Part shown: positions 1 to 5,365 of the stretch, in pieces
Layout of the letters: every line of letters starts with the position of its first letter
How positions within the stretch are numbered: position 1 is the stretch's first letter
NCBI GenBank assembly: GCA_021158305.1
Contig: JAGGUU010000062.1
Location: forward strand, 1-5,365
From: Candidatus Bathyarchaeota archaeon
GTDB taxonomy: Archaea; Thermoproteota; Bathyarchaeia; Bathyarchaeales; DTEX01
DNA: 5,365 nt
Direction of reading: 5' to 3'
Translations under genes and position numbers: made by a program
The notes under the pieces: generated by a model
Database searches by the model: none
Told to the model about the DNA's origin: nothing
The model's input: only the letters and a program-made list of their open reading frames with translations

Positions 1-10
1 GAAGGGATAG

Positions 11-508
11 TTGGGTTTCTCAACGACTATAACAGAGGTTGTACTATTAATAGCATCCGTGATACTTGCAAGCGGAGTTTCAGCACAGGCCATGTACGCT
101 GGGCTATCCCTACAGAGTAGCATAATCCAGACGGTTGACATCTCCAAAAGGAACCTCAATACGCGAATAGAGATAGGATACGCCACAGTCAACGATACGG
201 TGACGCCGCGATACTTTATAATCTACGCAAAGAATGTAGGATTCATGCCTATGACGGACTTCTCGCTAATCGACGTTTACGTCGGCGAGTATAGGAGAGC
301 TGTTCTCTGCCGCTATAGCGAGAATGCAAGCCTCGGAAGTGGAAAGTTCAATCTAACAGACGCCGACGGAGATGGAGTCTGGGAAATAGGTGAGACGGCG
401 ATCATAGAGGCCTATCCAGAAATGGACATAGAAGCGTCGGTCTACGAGGCTAAAATAGTCCCATTTAGAGGCGTGCCGTCTAGCTACATGTTTCCGCCTC
501 CCCCATAA
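11..508 (+). CDS. arlG: Archaellum stator protein ArlG (FlaG)
   Basis: This 165-residue protein has one hydrophobic segment at the very N-terminus (about residues 8-29, after MGFSTTITEV) and then a soluble beta-rich domain. That is the layout of ArlG/FlaG and related pilin-like archaellum proteins. ITEVVLLIASVILASGV followed by KRNL and the AKNVG motif (residues 73-77) resembles FlaG as I remember it. In studied crenarchaea FlaG forms a filament capped by FlaF, in the pseudoperiplasm around the archaellum motor. No charged class III signal peptide precedes the hydrophobic stretch, so it is probably not a processed filament subunit. Residues 117-128 (DADGDGVWEIGE) fit an EF-hand-type calcium loop, and the protein ends in four prolines. 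The start is TTG: a stop codon at 8-10 lies directly upstream, and MGFS matches the start of the next gene. ArlF sits 15 nt downstream. The ArlG/ArlF assignment rests on remembered N-terminal patterns and could be swapped; membership of the archaellum stator pair is more certain. Confidence 0.72.
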   Translation: MGFSTTITEVVLLIASVILASGVSAQAMYAGLSLQSSIIQTVDISKRNLNTRIEIGYATVNDTVTPRYFIIYAKNVGFMPMTDFSLIDVYVGEYRRAVLCRYSENASLGSGKFNLTDADGDGVWEIGETAIIEAYPEMDIEASVYEAKIVPFRGVPSSYMFPPPP

Positions 509-510
509 AA

Positions 511-515
511 AGGTG
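511..515 (+). promoter_or_regulatory. Ribosome binding site of arlF
   Basis: AGGTG lies 8 nt before the ATG at 524, between the two archaellum genes. It matches the archaeal anti-Shine-Dalgarno complement and supports ATG 524 as the start. The close spacing to the arlG stop codon supports co-transcription. Confidence 0.6.
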
Positions 516-523
516 CCTTCTCA

Positions 524-1036
524 ATGGGCTTTTCAGTGACGGTAGCCTCAGCCATAATCTTGGTGGGGCTAATAGTCTTCATGGGAGCCTCCGTCACATC
601 ACTTGTCTACTCAATCAATCAGCTAACGATCATTCTAAACACTCTGCCGAGGAAAAATCTGAATATCAATATAGAACTCGACTTGATATGCATTAATGCC
701 TCGTATGTGGAGTTCTATGTTAGAAACACAGGGTCTAAGACGATTTTTTTAAAGAGTCAAGGATTCAATTGGAACAGCGTTGTAGTTGCTTATAGAAATA
801 TAACTCGCCGTTCATATCTGATAGAAGATTATGAAGTCTTGGAAGTAAAGGTTCAGAATTCAACATTAACCTTTAATCCCTCAGCTCATCCATATATCAA
901 TCCAGGTGAGGAGGCGAGGATACGGACAAATTTACCGAGGGAAGCCCCGGAGATCCCGTATAATGAGCCTGTAACGGTTGTCTTTATATCGCATTATGGA
1001 GTTTCAGCCATGGCGGAGGGAACACGAGTGTCTTAA
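524..1036 (+). CDS. arlF: Archaellum stator protein ArlF (FlaF)
   Basis: This 170-residue protein starts MGFSVTVASAIILVG, which resembles the FlaF N-terminus as I remember it. One membrane anchor spans about residues 7-30, and the rest is a predicted extracellular beta-sandwich. The domain contains FYVRNTGS (residues 64-71), the 'K/R-N-T/V-G' strand shared by archaellum and pilin-like proteins, and NPGEEARI (126-133), a common turn before a late strand. In Sulfolobus the FlaF soluble domain binds the S-layer and anchors the rotating archaellum. The gene order G then F is that of crenarchaeal archaellum loci. The gene is not followed by arlH/I/J, as would be usual in that layout; a spacer and a flavin reductase come next. 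Several N-x-S/T sequons (e.g. NAS 58-60, NIT 92-94, NST 112-114) would allow N-glycosylation of an outward-facing domain. No truncation is evident. Confidence 0.72.
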   Translation: MGFSVTVASAIILVGLIVFMGASVTSLVYSINQLTIILNTLPRKNLNINIELDLICINASYVEFYVRNTGSKTIFLKSQGFNWNSVVVAYRNITRRSYLIEDYEVLEVKVQNSTLTFNPSAHPYINPGEEARIRTNLPREAPEIPYNEPVTVVFISHYGVSAMAEGTRVS

Positions 1037-1065
1037 TCTTTTACTTTCTCCTTTCCTAAGTCTTC
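1033..1065 (+). terminator. Possible pyrimidine-tract terminator after arlF
   Basis: Directly after the arlF stop the sequence is strongly pyrimidine-rich on the + strand, with short T runs at 1039-1042, 1045-1047 and 1052-1054. Archaeal RNA polymerase commonly stops at T-rich tracts without a hairpin. The runs are short, so this is a weak call, supported mainly by its position at the end of the archaellum genes. Confidence 0.3.
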
Positions 1066-1080
1066 ATCCCTACGATCTCA

Positions 1081-1090
1081 TGTATATCCA
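1081..1090 (+). promoter_or_regulatory. Possible TATA element for the flavin reductase gene
   Basis: TGTATATCC is the best TATA-like sequence in the spacer. With usual archaeal spacing, transcription would begin near 1110-1114 and give a leader of about 80 nt containing both arms of the inverted repeat at 1123-1185. The upstream B-recognition sequence is not convincing. Confidence 0.22.
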
Positions 1091-1122
1091 TAAGTGTGAC
1101 TTCTGCCATAATTCATTAGATG

Positions 1123-1185
1123 CCCTCCAGAGGAAACTATTTAGTAGCCGTATGAGAAACTATGGAGAGACGATCCTCTGGAGGG
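1123..1185 (+). promoter_or_regulatory. 12-bp perfect inverted repeat covering a ribosome site
   Basis: CCCTCCAGAGGA at 1123-1134 is the exact reverse complement of TCCTCTGGAGGG at 1174-1185, with 39 nt between them. In RNA this makes a 12-bp stem whose right arm contains GGAGGG (1180-1185), the Shine-Dalgarno sequence of the flavin reductase gene. The left arm therefore resembles an anti-Shine-Dalgarno sequence. Within the loop, 1148-1152 can pair with 1161-1165 (CCGTA with TATGG, one G-U pair), leaving an 8-nt apical loop. The pairing is seen directly; its role in blocking translation is inferred. A DNA-level binding site or a chance remnant remain alternatives. Confidence 0.5.
1180..1185 (+). 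promoter_or_regulatory. Ribosome binding site of the flavin reductase gene
   Basis: GGAGGG lies 6 nt before ATG 1192, an ideal distance. It decides the start: the in-frame ATG at 1162 has no comparable site and would place this purine block inside the coding region. The site is buried in the stem formed by 1123-1134 and 1174-1185. Confidence 0.7.
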
Positions 1186-1191
1186 ACAAGA

Positions 1192-1761
1192 ATGGTTAAG
1201 AAAACGTTAAAGCCTAATCACAGAGCGCTTTGGCTAGCTCCCACCGCCACAGTGCTGGTCAGTTGCGCCGGCAAATCATCAACGCCAAATATAATTACGA
1301 TAGCAGCTTACGGCGTATTCTCATCAAGCCCTCTTCTTTTAGGCGTCTCAATAGGCATCAACCGGTATTCGTTGAGACTGATAAAAGAGACCGGAGACTT
1401 CGTAGTTAATGTTCCTTCGCACAAGCAAGCCCGTATAGTAGATCTATGCGGCTCTTTCTCCGGGCGGCGCATAAACAAGTTCTCCGAATTCAATCTAACT
1501 CCGGGAAGAAGCATTAAAGTTAAGTCACCATACATTGTTGAGTGTCCAATAAATATCGAATGCACGTTATGGAAGGATGTTAACTGCGGAAACCATGAGC
1601 TCCTACTTGGAGAGATCCAGATGGTTCACATCGATGAGGAGATTCTCGGCGAAGATGAGACAATAGAACCTTCCAAGTTTAATCCGCTTGTTTCATTCCA
1701 GTCCGAATACTGGAGTCTGGGAAAGAGAATCAATAAGTGGCACTATACGGTTAAGAGCTAG
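1192..1761 (+). CDS. Flavin reductase-like FMN-binding protein
   Basis: This 189-residue protein belongs to the flavin reductase-like / flavoredoxin family (split-barrel FMN fold), close to the family's usual length. Recognisable blocks, in order, are APTATVLVSC (16-25), TPNIITIA (31-38), SSSPLLLGVSI (44-54), RYSLRLIKETGDFVVNVPS (58-76), DLCGSFSGRRINKF (84-97), the P-Y-I-x-E-C-P-I-N-x-E-C stretch (113-124) and NHELLLGEI (134-142). The family binds FMN and passes electrons from NAD(P)H or a partner protein to free flavin, oxygenases or other acceptors. The family alone does not say which, and no partner enzyme is adjacent. It is a cytoplasmic protein with no signal peptide. It starts 155 nt after arlF and is probably a separate unit. 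The in-frame ATG at 1162 would add ten residues (MERRSSGGTR) unlike the family start, so ATG 1192 was preferred. Expression may be controlled by the hairpin that covers its ribosome site. Confidence 0.85.
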   Translation: MVKKTLKPNHRALWLAPTATVLVSCAGKSSTPNIITIAAYGVFSSSPLLLGVSIGINRYSLRLIKETGDFVVNVPSHKQARIVDLCGSFSGRRINKFSEFNLTPGRSIKVKSPYIVECPINIECTLWKDVNCGNHELLLGEIQMVHIDEEILGEDETIEPSKFNPLVSFQSEYWSLGKRINKWHYTVKS

Positions 1762-1804
1762 ATGCGAACCAAGACGAATGACGATTAGAGACAGCTAGGT
1801 TAAA

Positions 1805-1815
1805 TTAAAATATAT
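1805..1815 (+). promoter_or_regulatory. TATA-like promoter element for the winged-helix gene
   Basis: TTAAAATATAT stands out in the 87-nt gap after the flavin reductase gene. It sits about 35-45 nt before ATG 1849. At usual archaeal spacing, transcription would start around 1833-1838, leaving a very short leader. The exact start is uncertain because it would fall close to or within the ribosome site. Confidence 0.45.
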
Positions 1816-1830
1816 CATCGGCTAAAAATT

Positions 1831-1840
1831 GAGGAAGGTG
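1831..1840 (+). promoter_or_regulatory. Ribosome binding site of the winged-helix gene
   Basis: GAGGAAGGTG ends 8 nt before ATG 1849 and supports that start. Another ATG at 1844 is in a different frame and is too close to this site. Confidence 0.55.
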
Positions 1841-1848
1841 TCTATGAC

Positions 1849-2094
1849 ATGGATGATCTCCCCGACGACATCCGCTTCCTAATGCTTCTGCATAATATTG
1901 GGGCTATATCACCGGAGAGGGGCCTCTCGATTAAGGAGATTTCAAGATGGACGGCTACAGAACAGGAAATGGTGAGAAAGAAACTTTCAGAGCTGACGAA
2001 CAGGAGATACGTTGATGTTTTCCTCAGTGGAGATCAAGAAAAATACTATGTTACCGTGGAGGGCATGAGAAAGGTTCTGAGCACATATAGTTAA
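1849..2094 (+). CDS. Small winged-helix DNA-binding protein
   Basis: This 81-residue protein is almost entirely one winged helix-turn-helix domain. Helix 1 is about residues 5-20 (DDIRFLMLLHNIGA). Helix 2 is near 27-34 (SIKEISRW). The likely recognition helix is 37-52 (TEQEMVRKKLSELTNR). A two-stranded wing follows at 53-69 (YVDVFLSGDQEKYYVTV), with a short final helix at 70-79. 'Y-x-V-T-x-E-G' closing the wing is typical of MarR/ArsR/PadR-like archaeal regulators. There is no ligand-binding or dimerisation extension, so any signal would have to act through the domain itself or a partner. It lies 67 nt upstream of the debranching enzyme gene, which has a palindrome near its promoter, so local control of alpha-glucan genes is a plausible inference, not a demonstrated function. 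It could equally be a global or unrelated regulator. I do not recognise a specific named family member. Confidence 0.75.
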   Translation: MDDLPDDIRFLMLLHNIGAISPERGLSIKEISRWTATEQEMVRKKLSELTNRRYVDVFLSGDQEKYYVTVEGMRKVLSTYS

Positions 2095-2096
2095 CC

Positions 2097-2103
2097 TTTA
2101 AAT
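2097..2103 (+). promoter_or_regulatory. TATA-like promoter element for the debranching enzyme gene
   Basis: TTTAAAT lies just after the winged-helix stop codon. At usual archaeal spacing, transcription would start near 2125-2128, inside the right arm of the palindrome at 2111-2129, giving a leader of about 35 nt before TTG 2162. This suggests the debranching gene can be transcribed independently of the winged-helix gene. Confidence 0.4.
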
Positions 2104-2110
2104 CTCACTA

Positions 2111-2129
2111 AGCTACTATTCAAGTAGCT
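2111..2129 (+). repeat. 7-bp palindrome, candidate operator
   Basis: AGCTACT (2111-2117) and AGTAGCT (2123-2129) are perfect inverted repeats around a 5-nt spacer. They lie immediately downstream of the TATA-like element and over the predicted transcription start. This is where archaeal repressors often block polymerase recruitment. No T tract follows, so a bacterial-style hairpin terminator for the winged-helix gene is unlikely. The palindrome is seen directly; operator function is inferred. Confidence 0.4.
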
Positions 2130-2161
2130 CTCCATACTATTCTGAAAAGTGTGAGTAATCT

Positions 2162-4258
2162 TTGAAAAGTAACTTGTCTTCTATCTATTTCGACTCTGAA
2201 AGACTGTCTAAATTTGAATATGCTTCTAGCATAGAATGGATCTTAACGAATGGACTCGGTGGATATGCCTCATCAACCATTCTAAACGTGAACACCCGAA
2301 AGTTTCACGGCTTACTCTTCACTGCCTTTAATCCTCCGACGAAGAGGTATCTTCTACTCTCGAAGATCGACGAGGAGATACACGTAGGTGGAGAACGCTA
2401 TCCTCTCAGCTCAAACCAGTTTAGAGACGTCATCCACCCAGATGGCTACCGGAACCTTGAAGGCTTCATCATGGATCCTCTTCCATCTTTCCTCTATAAA
2501 GCCGGAGATGTCTATTTGAAAAAGGAGATCTTCATGCCCTATCTGAGAGATGTCGTTGTCGTGCGCTATGAGGTATTCAACGGCTCCGAAACAGACGCTG
2601 CATTGCATATCTATCCGCTGATAAACATGCGTCACTTCTATGAGACTACGAGAAAAGGAGACTTCGAAACATCCAGAGAAGTATCCTCAAACAGTGTCCT
2701 CTTCAAGTTCTCTCCGAAAAGAGGATTCCTATTGCTCTCCGCGACAAGCGGAGTTTACGTGGATCATGGAGACGTATGGATCGAGAAGATCTACTTCAGA
2801 AGAGACGACTTGAGGGGAGAAAGCTGCCTAGATGACTGTCTTCAACCGGGATTCTTCAAGATAAACTTGAAACCCAGATACCGGATGCTCTTTTATCTCT
2901 TGGCTGCTGGAGGGACGGATGAGGGAAGCGTGAAGCAGGTCTCTTCGGAGATCAGAGAAAAGCGGTCTCTCGATAAACTATACGCTGAGGAGAAGAAACG
3001 CAGAGAAAAACTGCTTAAAAGATTTTATGGTAAGCGAATAAAATGTAGAGAGGATCTAAGCTGGCTGGTTCTCTCAGCCGACTCGTTCATAACCCTTAGA
3101 AAGAGAACTGGAAGGAGAACTATAATCGCGGGCTATCACTGGTTCGAAGACTGGGGCAGAGATGCTCTTATATCACTCCCAGGATTAACCCTTGTCACGG
3201 GAAGATTCTCCGAAGCCGAAGAGATTCTCGAGACATTCTCTGAGAATTCAAGGAACGGGTTACTTCCAAGCAGGTTTCCGGAGACGACGGATGGAACACC
3301 AGAGTATGAATCTGTAGATTCATCTTTATGGTTCTTTAACGCTGTTCTCCAATACGTCAAGTATACTAGAAACCTCAACTTTGTGTATAGACATCTATGG
3401 GAGACCATGCAGGAAATAATTAAGTATTATATCCACGGAACGGCACATGGCATCCACGCTGACATAGACGGATTGATCGTTCACGACTCAAGGTTAACCT
3501 GGATGGATGCGGTGGTAGATGGAGTTCCAGTTACGCCTAGAAAGGGAAAGGCTGTAGAGGTGCAGGCCCTATGGTATAATGCCCTGAAAACGATGGAGAT
3601 TCTCTCCCGCAAGTTAGGTTTCCGCGGCGAATCTGAGAAGTATAGTCTCCTAGCCTCCCGCGTGAAGAAGAGCTTCAACAAGAAGTTCTATTACGTGGAA
3701 GGCGGCTACCTTTACGATGTCATCGATGGAAACATAAAGGATGCAAGTCTCAGACCAAATCAGATAATATCGGTCTCTCTAGATTTTCCTATACTCGATC
3801 CTCCTTGGGATGAGAAGATCGTGGAAGCCGTATTAAGAAACCTTTTAACTCCCTACGGATTGAGAAGCTTAGCCCCAGATGATCCCAAATACGTTGGAAC
3901 ATATAGCGGCGGTTTCCCAAGCCGTGACAGGGCCTACCATAATGGAACGGTTTGGACATGGCTCCTAGGCCAGTTCATAACGGCTTTCCTTAAAGTGAAG
4001 AATTACGAATCGTATTGGAGGAGATTCGCATTTGAAAGATTCATGAAGCCTCTCTTAAACGTGGAGATTTACAGGGCTGGGCTTGGAACATTAAGTGAGA
4101 TCTTTGATGGAGATTCTCCGCATCACCCTAGAGGATGCATCTCTCAGGCTTGGAGCGTCGCTGAGTCCCTTCGGGCCTACGTTGAGGATATACTTCTAAT
4201 CAGACCTCCATACAAGGATGAATTTGTCGTAAAGCGATCTCGGAGGGAAAAAGCGTAA
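2162..4258 (+). CDS. Glycogen debranching enzyme (amylo-alpha-1,6-glucosidase)
   Basis: This 698-residue protein matches the archaeal-type glycogen debranching enzymes (GDE / GH133). It would hydrolyse alpha-1,6 branch points of glycogen or limit dextrins in the cytoplasm. The N-terminal domain (about 20-250) carries EWILTNGLGGYASSTI (25-40) and NTRKFHGLL (44-52), both family hallmarks. The C-terminal (alpha/alpha)6-barrel domain (about 295-680) has FEDWGRDALISLPGL (328-342), RFPE (371-374), EYESVDSSLWFF (381-392), TWMDAVVDG (446-454), RPNQIISVSL (531-540), NGTVWTWLLGQF (594-605) and LSEIFDGD (644-651). Candidate catalytic or substrate-binding acids are D334, D449 and E646, judged by conservation. 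A lysine/arginine-rich charged helix (about 261-290) links the domains. An in-frame stop at 2156-2158 forces the start to TTG 2162 or a later codon, and the ribosome site is weak (GTGAG at 2151-2155). The GH57 gene follows after 41 nt, so the two are probably co-transcribed. No disruption is seen. Confidence 0.92.
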   Translation: MKSNLSSIYFDSERLSKFEYASSIEWILTNGLGGYASSTILNVNTRKFHGLLFTAFNPPTKRYLLLSKIDEEIHVGGERYPLSSNQFRDVIHPDGYRNLEGFIMDPLPSFLYKAGDVYLKKEIFMPYLRDVVVVRYEVFNGSETDAALHIYPLINMRHFYETTRKGDFETSREVSSNSVLFKFSPKRGFLLLSATSGVYVDHGDVWIEKIYFRRDDLRGESCLDDCLQPGFFKINLKPRYRMLFYLLAAGGTDEGSVKQVSSEIREKRSLDKLYAEEKKRREKLLKRFYGKRIKCREDLSWLVLSADSFITLRKRTGRRTIIAGYHWFEDWGRDALISLPGLTLVTGRFSEAEEILETFSENSRNGLLPSRFPETTDGTPEYESVDSSLWFFNAVLQYVKYTRNLNFVYRHLWETMQEIIKYYIHGTAHGIHADIDGLIVHDSRLTWMDAVVDGVPVTPRKGKAVEVQALWYNALKTMEILSRKLGFRGESEKYSLLASRVKKSFNKKFYYVEGGYLYDVIDGNIKDASLRPNQIISVSLDFPILDPPWDEKIVEAVLRNLLTPYGLRSLAPDDPKYVGTYSGGFPSRDRAYHNGTVWTWLLGQFITAFLKVKNYESYWRRFAFERFMKPLLNVEIYRAGLGTLSEIFDGDSPHHPRGCISQAWSVAESLRAYVEDILLIRPPYKDEFVVKRSRREKA

Positions 4259-4285
4259 ATACCAAGAGTAGACAACCCATATGGG

Positions 4286-4291
4286 AAAGGA
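4286..4291 (+). promoter_or_regulatory. Ribosome binding site of the GH57 gene
   Basis: AAAGGA lies 8 nt before ATG 4300. The nearer upstream ATG at 4281 is in another frame and stops after five codons. The site supports ATG 4300 as the start and translation from a shared message with the debranching gene. Confidence 0.5.
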
Positions 4292-4299
4292 TACGTAAC

Positions 4300-5365
4300 A
4301 TGACAGATGTGTGCTTAATATTCGAGGTTCATCAGCCCTTCAGGCTTAACCGGGAGTTTTCTGGAGCCTTAGCCTCAGACGCTGATCCTAAAGACCTGTT
4401 CAAGATATACTTTGATATGAACTTGAACTATGAGATCTTCAAGCGCGTTGCACGAGAATGTTATCTGCCCGCAAATAAGACTATCTTAAATGCGATTAAC
4501 ATTCTCGAAGACGCGGATAAGAGCTTCAAGGTTTCCTTCAGCCTATCAGGAACTTTCATGGAGCAATGCGAAATGTGGAACCCTGAGGTTCTAGAGTCAT
4601 TCAAGGAGATGGTCAAGACCGGCCATGTAGAGCTCCTCTGCCAGACATATTATCACTCGCTTGCAAGCCTCTTTTCAGAGTCTGAGTTCATCGAGCAGGT
4701 GGAGATGCATCGAAAAGCAGTGAAGAATAGATTCGGTTACGAGCCTAAAGTCTTCGAGAACACGGAGTGTATTTACAATAATAAGATAGCGAGAATAGCT
4801 GAGAGGATGGGATTCGAAGCCATCATTACTGAAGGGGCTGAGAGAGTCTTGGGCTGGAGGAAGCCGAATTACGTTTATAAAGCGAGAGACTGCGAAATAC
4901 GGGTTCTTCTAAGGAACTACCAGCTCTCTGACGACATAGGCTTCCGTTTCACGTCAAGAGAATGGAACGAGTGGCCTTTAACAGCAGATAAATATGCCTG
5001 CTGGCTTGCCTCAACACCCGGAGACGTGATAGTTATCTTCATAGATTATGAAACCTTCGGAGAGCATTATAGGCGTGAAAGCGGAATAATCGAGTTTCTA
5101 CAATGGCTCCCGAAAGAAGTCCTTAAATGGGACAATCTCTCATTCTCTACGCCAAGCGAAGCCGCTGCGCGGCATAATCCGGTGGGCATGTTAGATGTGC
5201 CTGAAGAGAAGACTATCTCATGGGCTGACTTGGAGCGAGACGTAACCGCTTGGCTTGGAAACGCTTTCCAAAAGAGCTCCTTTAATCTTTTAAGGGAGCT
5301 GGAGCCGCTGCTGAAGGCTCTGGGAGACGAAGAGCTCACTAGAATCTGGCGTTACCTCCAGACGA
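4300..5365 (+). CDS. GH57 alpha-amylase family enzyme (3' end cut by window)
   Basis: The reading frame is open from ATG 4300 to the window edge, giving 355 residues and no stop. It matches the archaeal GH57 alpha-amylase group (MJ1611-like), cytoplasmic enzymes acting on alpha-1,4 glucans. FEVHQPFRLNREF (8-20) is the first GH57 conserved region. VSFSLSGTFMEQ (78-89) and TGHVELLCQTYYHSLASLF (107-125) follow. VFENTECIYNN (151-161) holds the expected nucleophile, E156. LLRNYQLSDDIGFRF (203-217), EWNEWPLTADKYA (221-233) and IDYETFGEH (248-256) follow, the last holding the expected acid/base, D249. TPSEA (284-288) marks the end of the catalytic barrel, and the helical C-terminal part is only partly present. 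There is no signal peptide. Together with the debranching enzyme 41 nt upstream it would degrade or remodel glycogen: one cuts branch points, the other the linear chains. The exact specificity (hydrolysis or transglycosylation) cannot be read from sequence. Q115 stands where I recall Glu in relatives, and seven cysteines are present. Confidence 0.9.
   Translation, partial: MTDVCLIFEVHQPFRLNREFSGALASDADPKDLFKIYFDMNLNYEIFKRVARECYLPANKTILNAINILEDADKSFKVSFSLSGTFMEQCEMWNPEVLESFKEMVKTGHVELLCQTYYHSLASLFSESEFIEQVEMHRKAVKNRFGYEPKVFENTECIYNNKIARIAERMGFEAIITEGAERVLGWRKPNYVYKARDCEIRVLLRNYQLSDDIGFRFTSREWNEWPLTADKYACWLASTPGDVIVIFIDYETFGEHYRRESGIIEFLQWLPKEVLKWDNLSFSTPSEAAARHNPVGMLDVPEEKTISWADLERDVTAWLGNAFQKSSFNLLRELEPLLKALGDEELTRIWRYLQT

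Noticed and set aside
1..10. Possible tail of an upstream gene ending with TAG at 8-10
   Set aside because: Only three codons are visible, so no gene can be supported. The stop does rule out an upstream extension of arlG.
1162..1191. Earlier in-frame ATG for the flavin reductase gene
   Set aside because: It has no ribosome site, adds ten residues unlike the family start, and would put the strong GGAGGG inside the coding region.
978..1199. 73-codon + strand open frame overlapping the end of arlF and the spacer
   Set aside because: It begins inside arlF in another frame, has no recognisable domain, and runs through the pyrimidine-rich stretch and both arms of the inverted repeat. It looks like chance openness.
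1793..2097. AGGTTAA (1797-1803) and its complement TTAACCT (2091-2097), and AGCTAG (1756-1761, 1793-1798), near the promoters flanking the winged-helix gene
   Set aside because: They are 6-7 bases long, A/T-rich and partly within stop codons. They are too short to support a shared operator.
4276..4285. CCCATATGGG perfect 10-bp palindrome between the debranching and GH57 genes
   Set aside because: Palindromes of this length are expected several times by chance in a window of this size. It is badly placed for a TATA element, since the implied start would fall inside the GH57 gene.
5067..5339. 90-codon minus-strand open frame within the GH57 gene
   Set aside because: It is antisense to conserved GH57 coding sequence, is low-complexity serine-rich, and shows no family resemblance. 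Minus-strand frames at 1308-1565, 2411-2635, 3136-3408 and 3481-3681 were dismissed for the same kind of reason.

Overview
The window looks like the chromosome of an archaeon, probably a thermophile of the TACK/crenarchaeal-like side. The evidence is two adjacent archaellum stator genes (ArlG then ArlF, formerly FlaG/FlaF), an archaeal-type amylo-alpha-1,6-glucosidase, a GH57 alpha-amylase-type enzyme, A/T-rich TATA-like elements, GGAGG/AGGTG-type ribosome sites, TTG starts, and heavy use of AGA/AGG and ATA codons. The lineage cannot be fixed further from sequence reading alone. Every gene I can support is on the + strand. I see no tRNA, rRNA, CRISPR array or insertion sequence.

Layout. (1) 11-1036: arlG and arlF, 15 nt apart, each encoding one N-terminal membrane anchor and an extracellular beta-rich domain. 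They appear to close a transcription unit that begins left of the window. (2) 1037-1191: a non-coding spacer with a pyrimidine-rich stretch, then a perfect 12-bp inverted repeat whose right arm contains the Shine-Dalgarno sequence of the next gene. (3) 1192-1761: a flavin reductase-like (flavoredoxin-type) FMN protein. (4) 1849-2094: an 81-residue winged-helix protein with its own TATA-like element. (5) 2162-4258: a glycogen debranching enzyme (GH133/archaeal GDE type), preceded by a TATA-like element and a 7-bp palindrome near the expected transcription start. (6) 4300 to the window edge: a GH57 alpha-amylase family enzyme, 355 residues visible and still open.

How they fit together. ArlG and ArlF belong to swimming motility. 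The debranching enzyme and GH57 enzyme form a likely two-gene alpha-glucan (glycogen/maltodextrin) utilisation unit, and the small winged-helix protein just upstream is a reasonable but unproven local regulator. The flavin reductase has no obvious partner here.

The most interesting non-coding signal is the hairpin at 1123-1185, which would mask the flavin reductase ribosome site and could be a translational switch. The palindrome before the debranching gene is a candidate operator. Both are inferences from sequence only.
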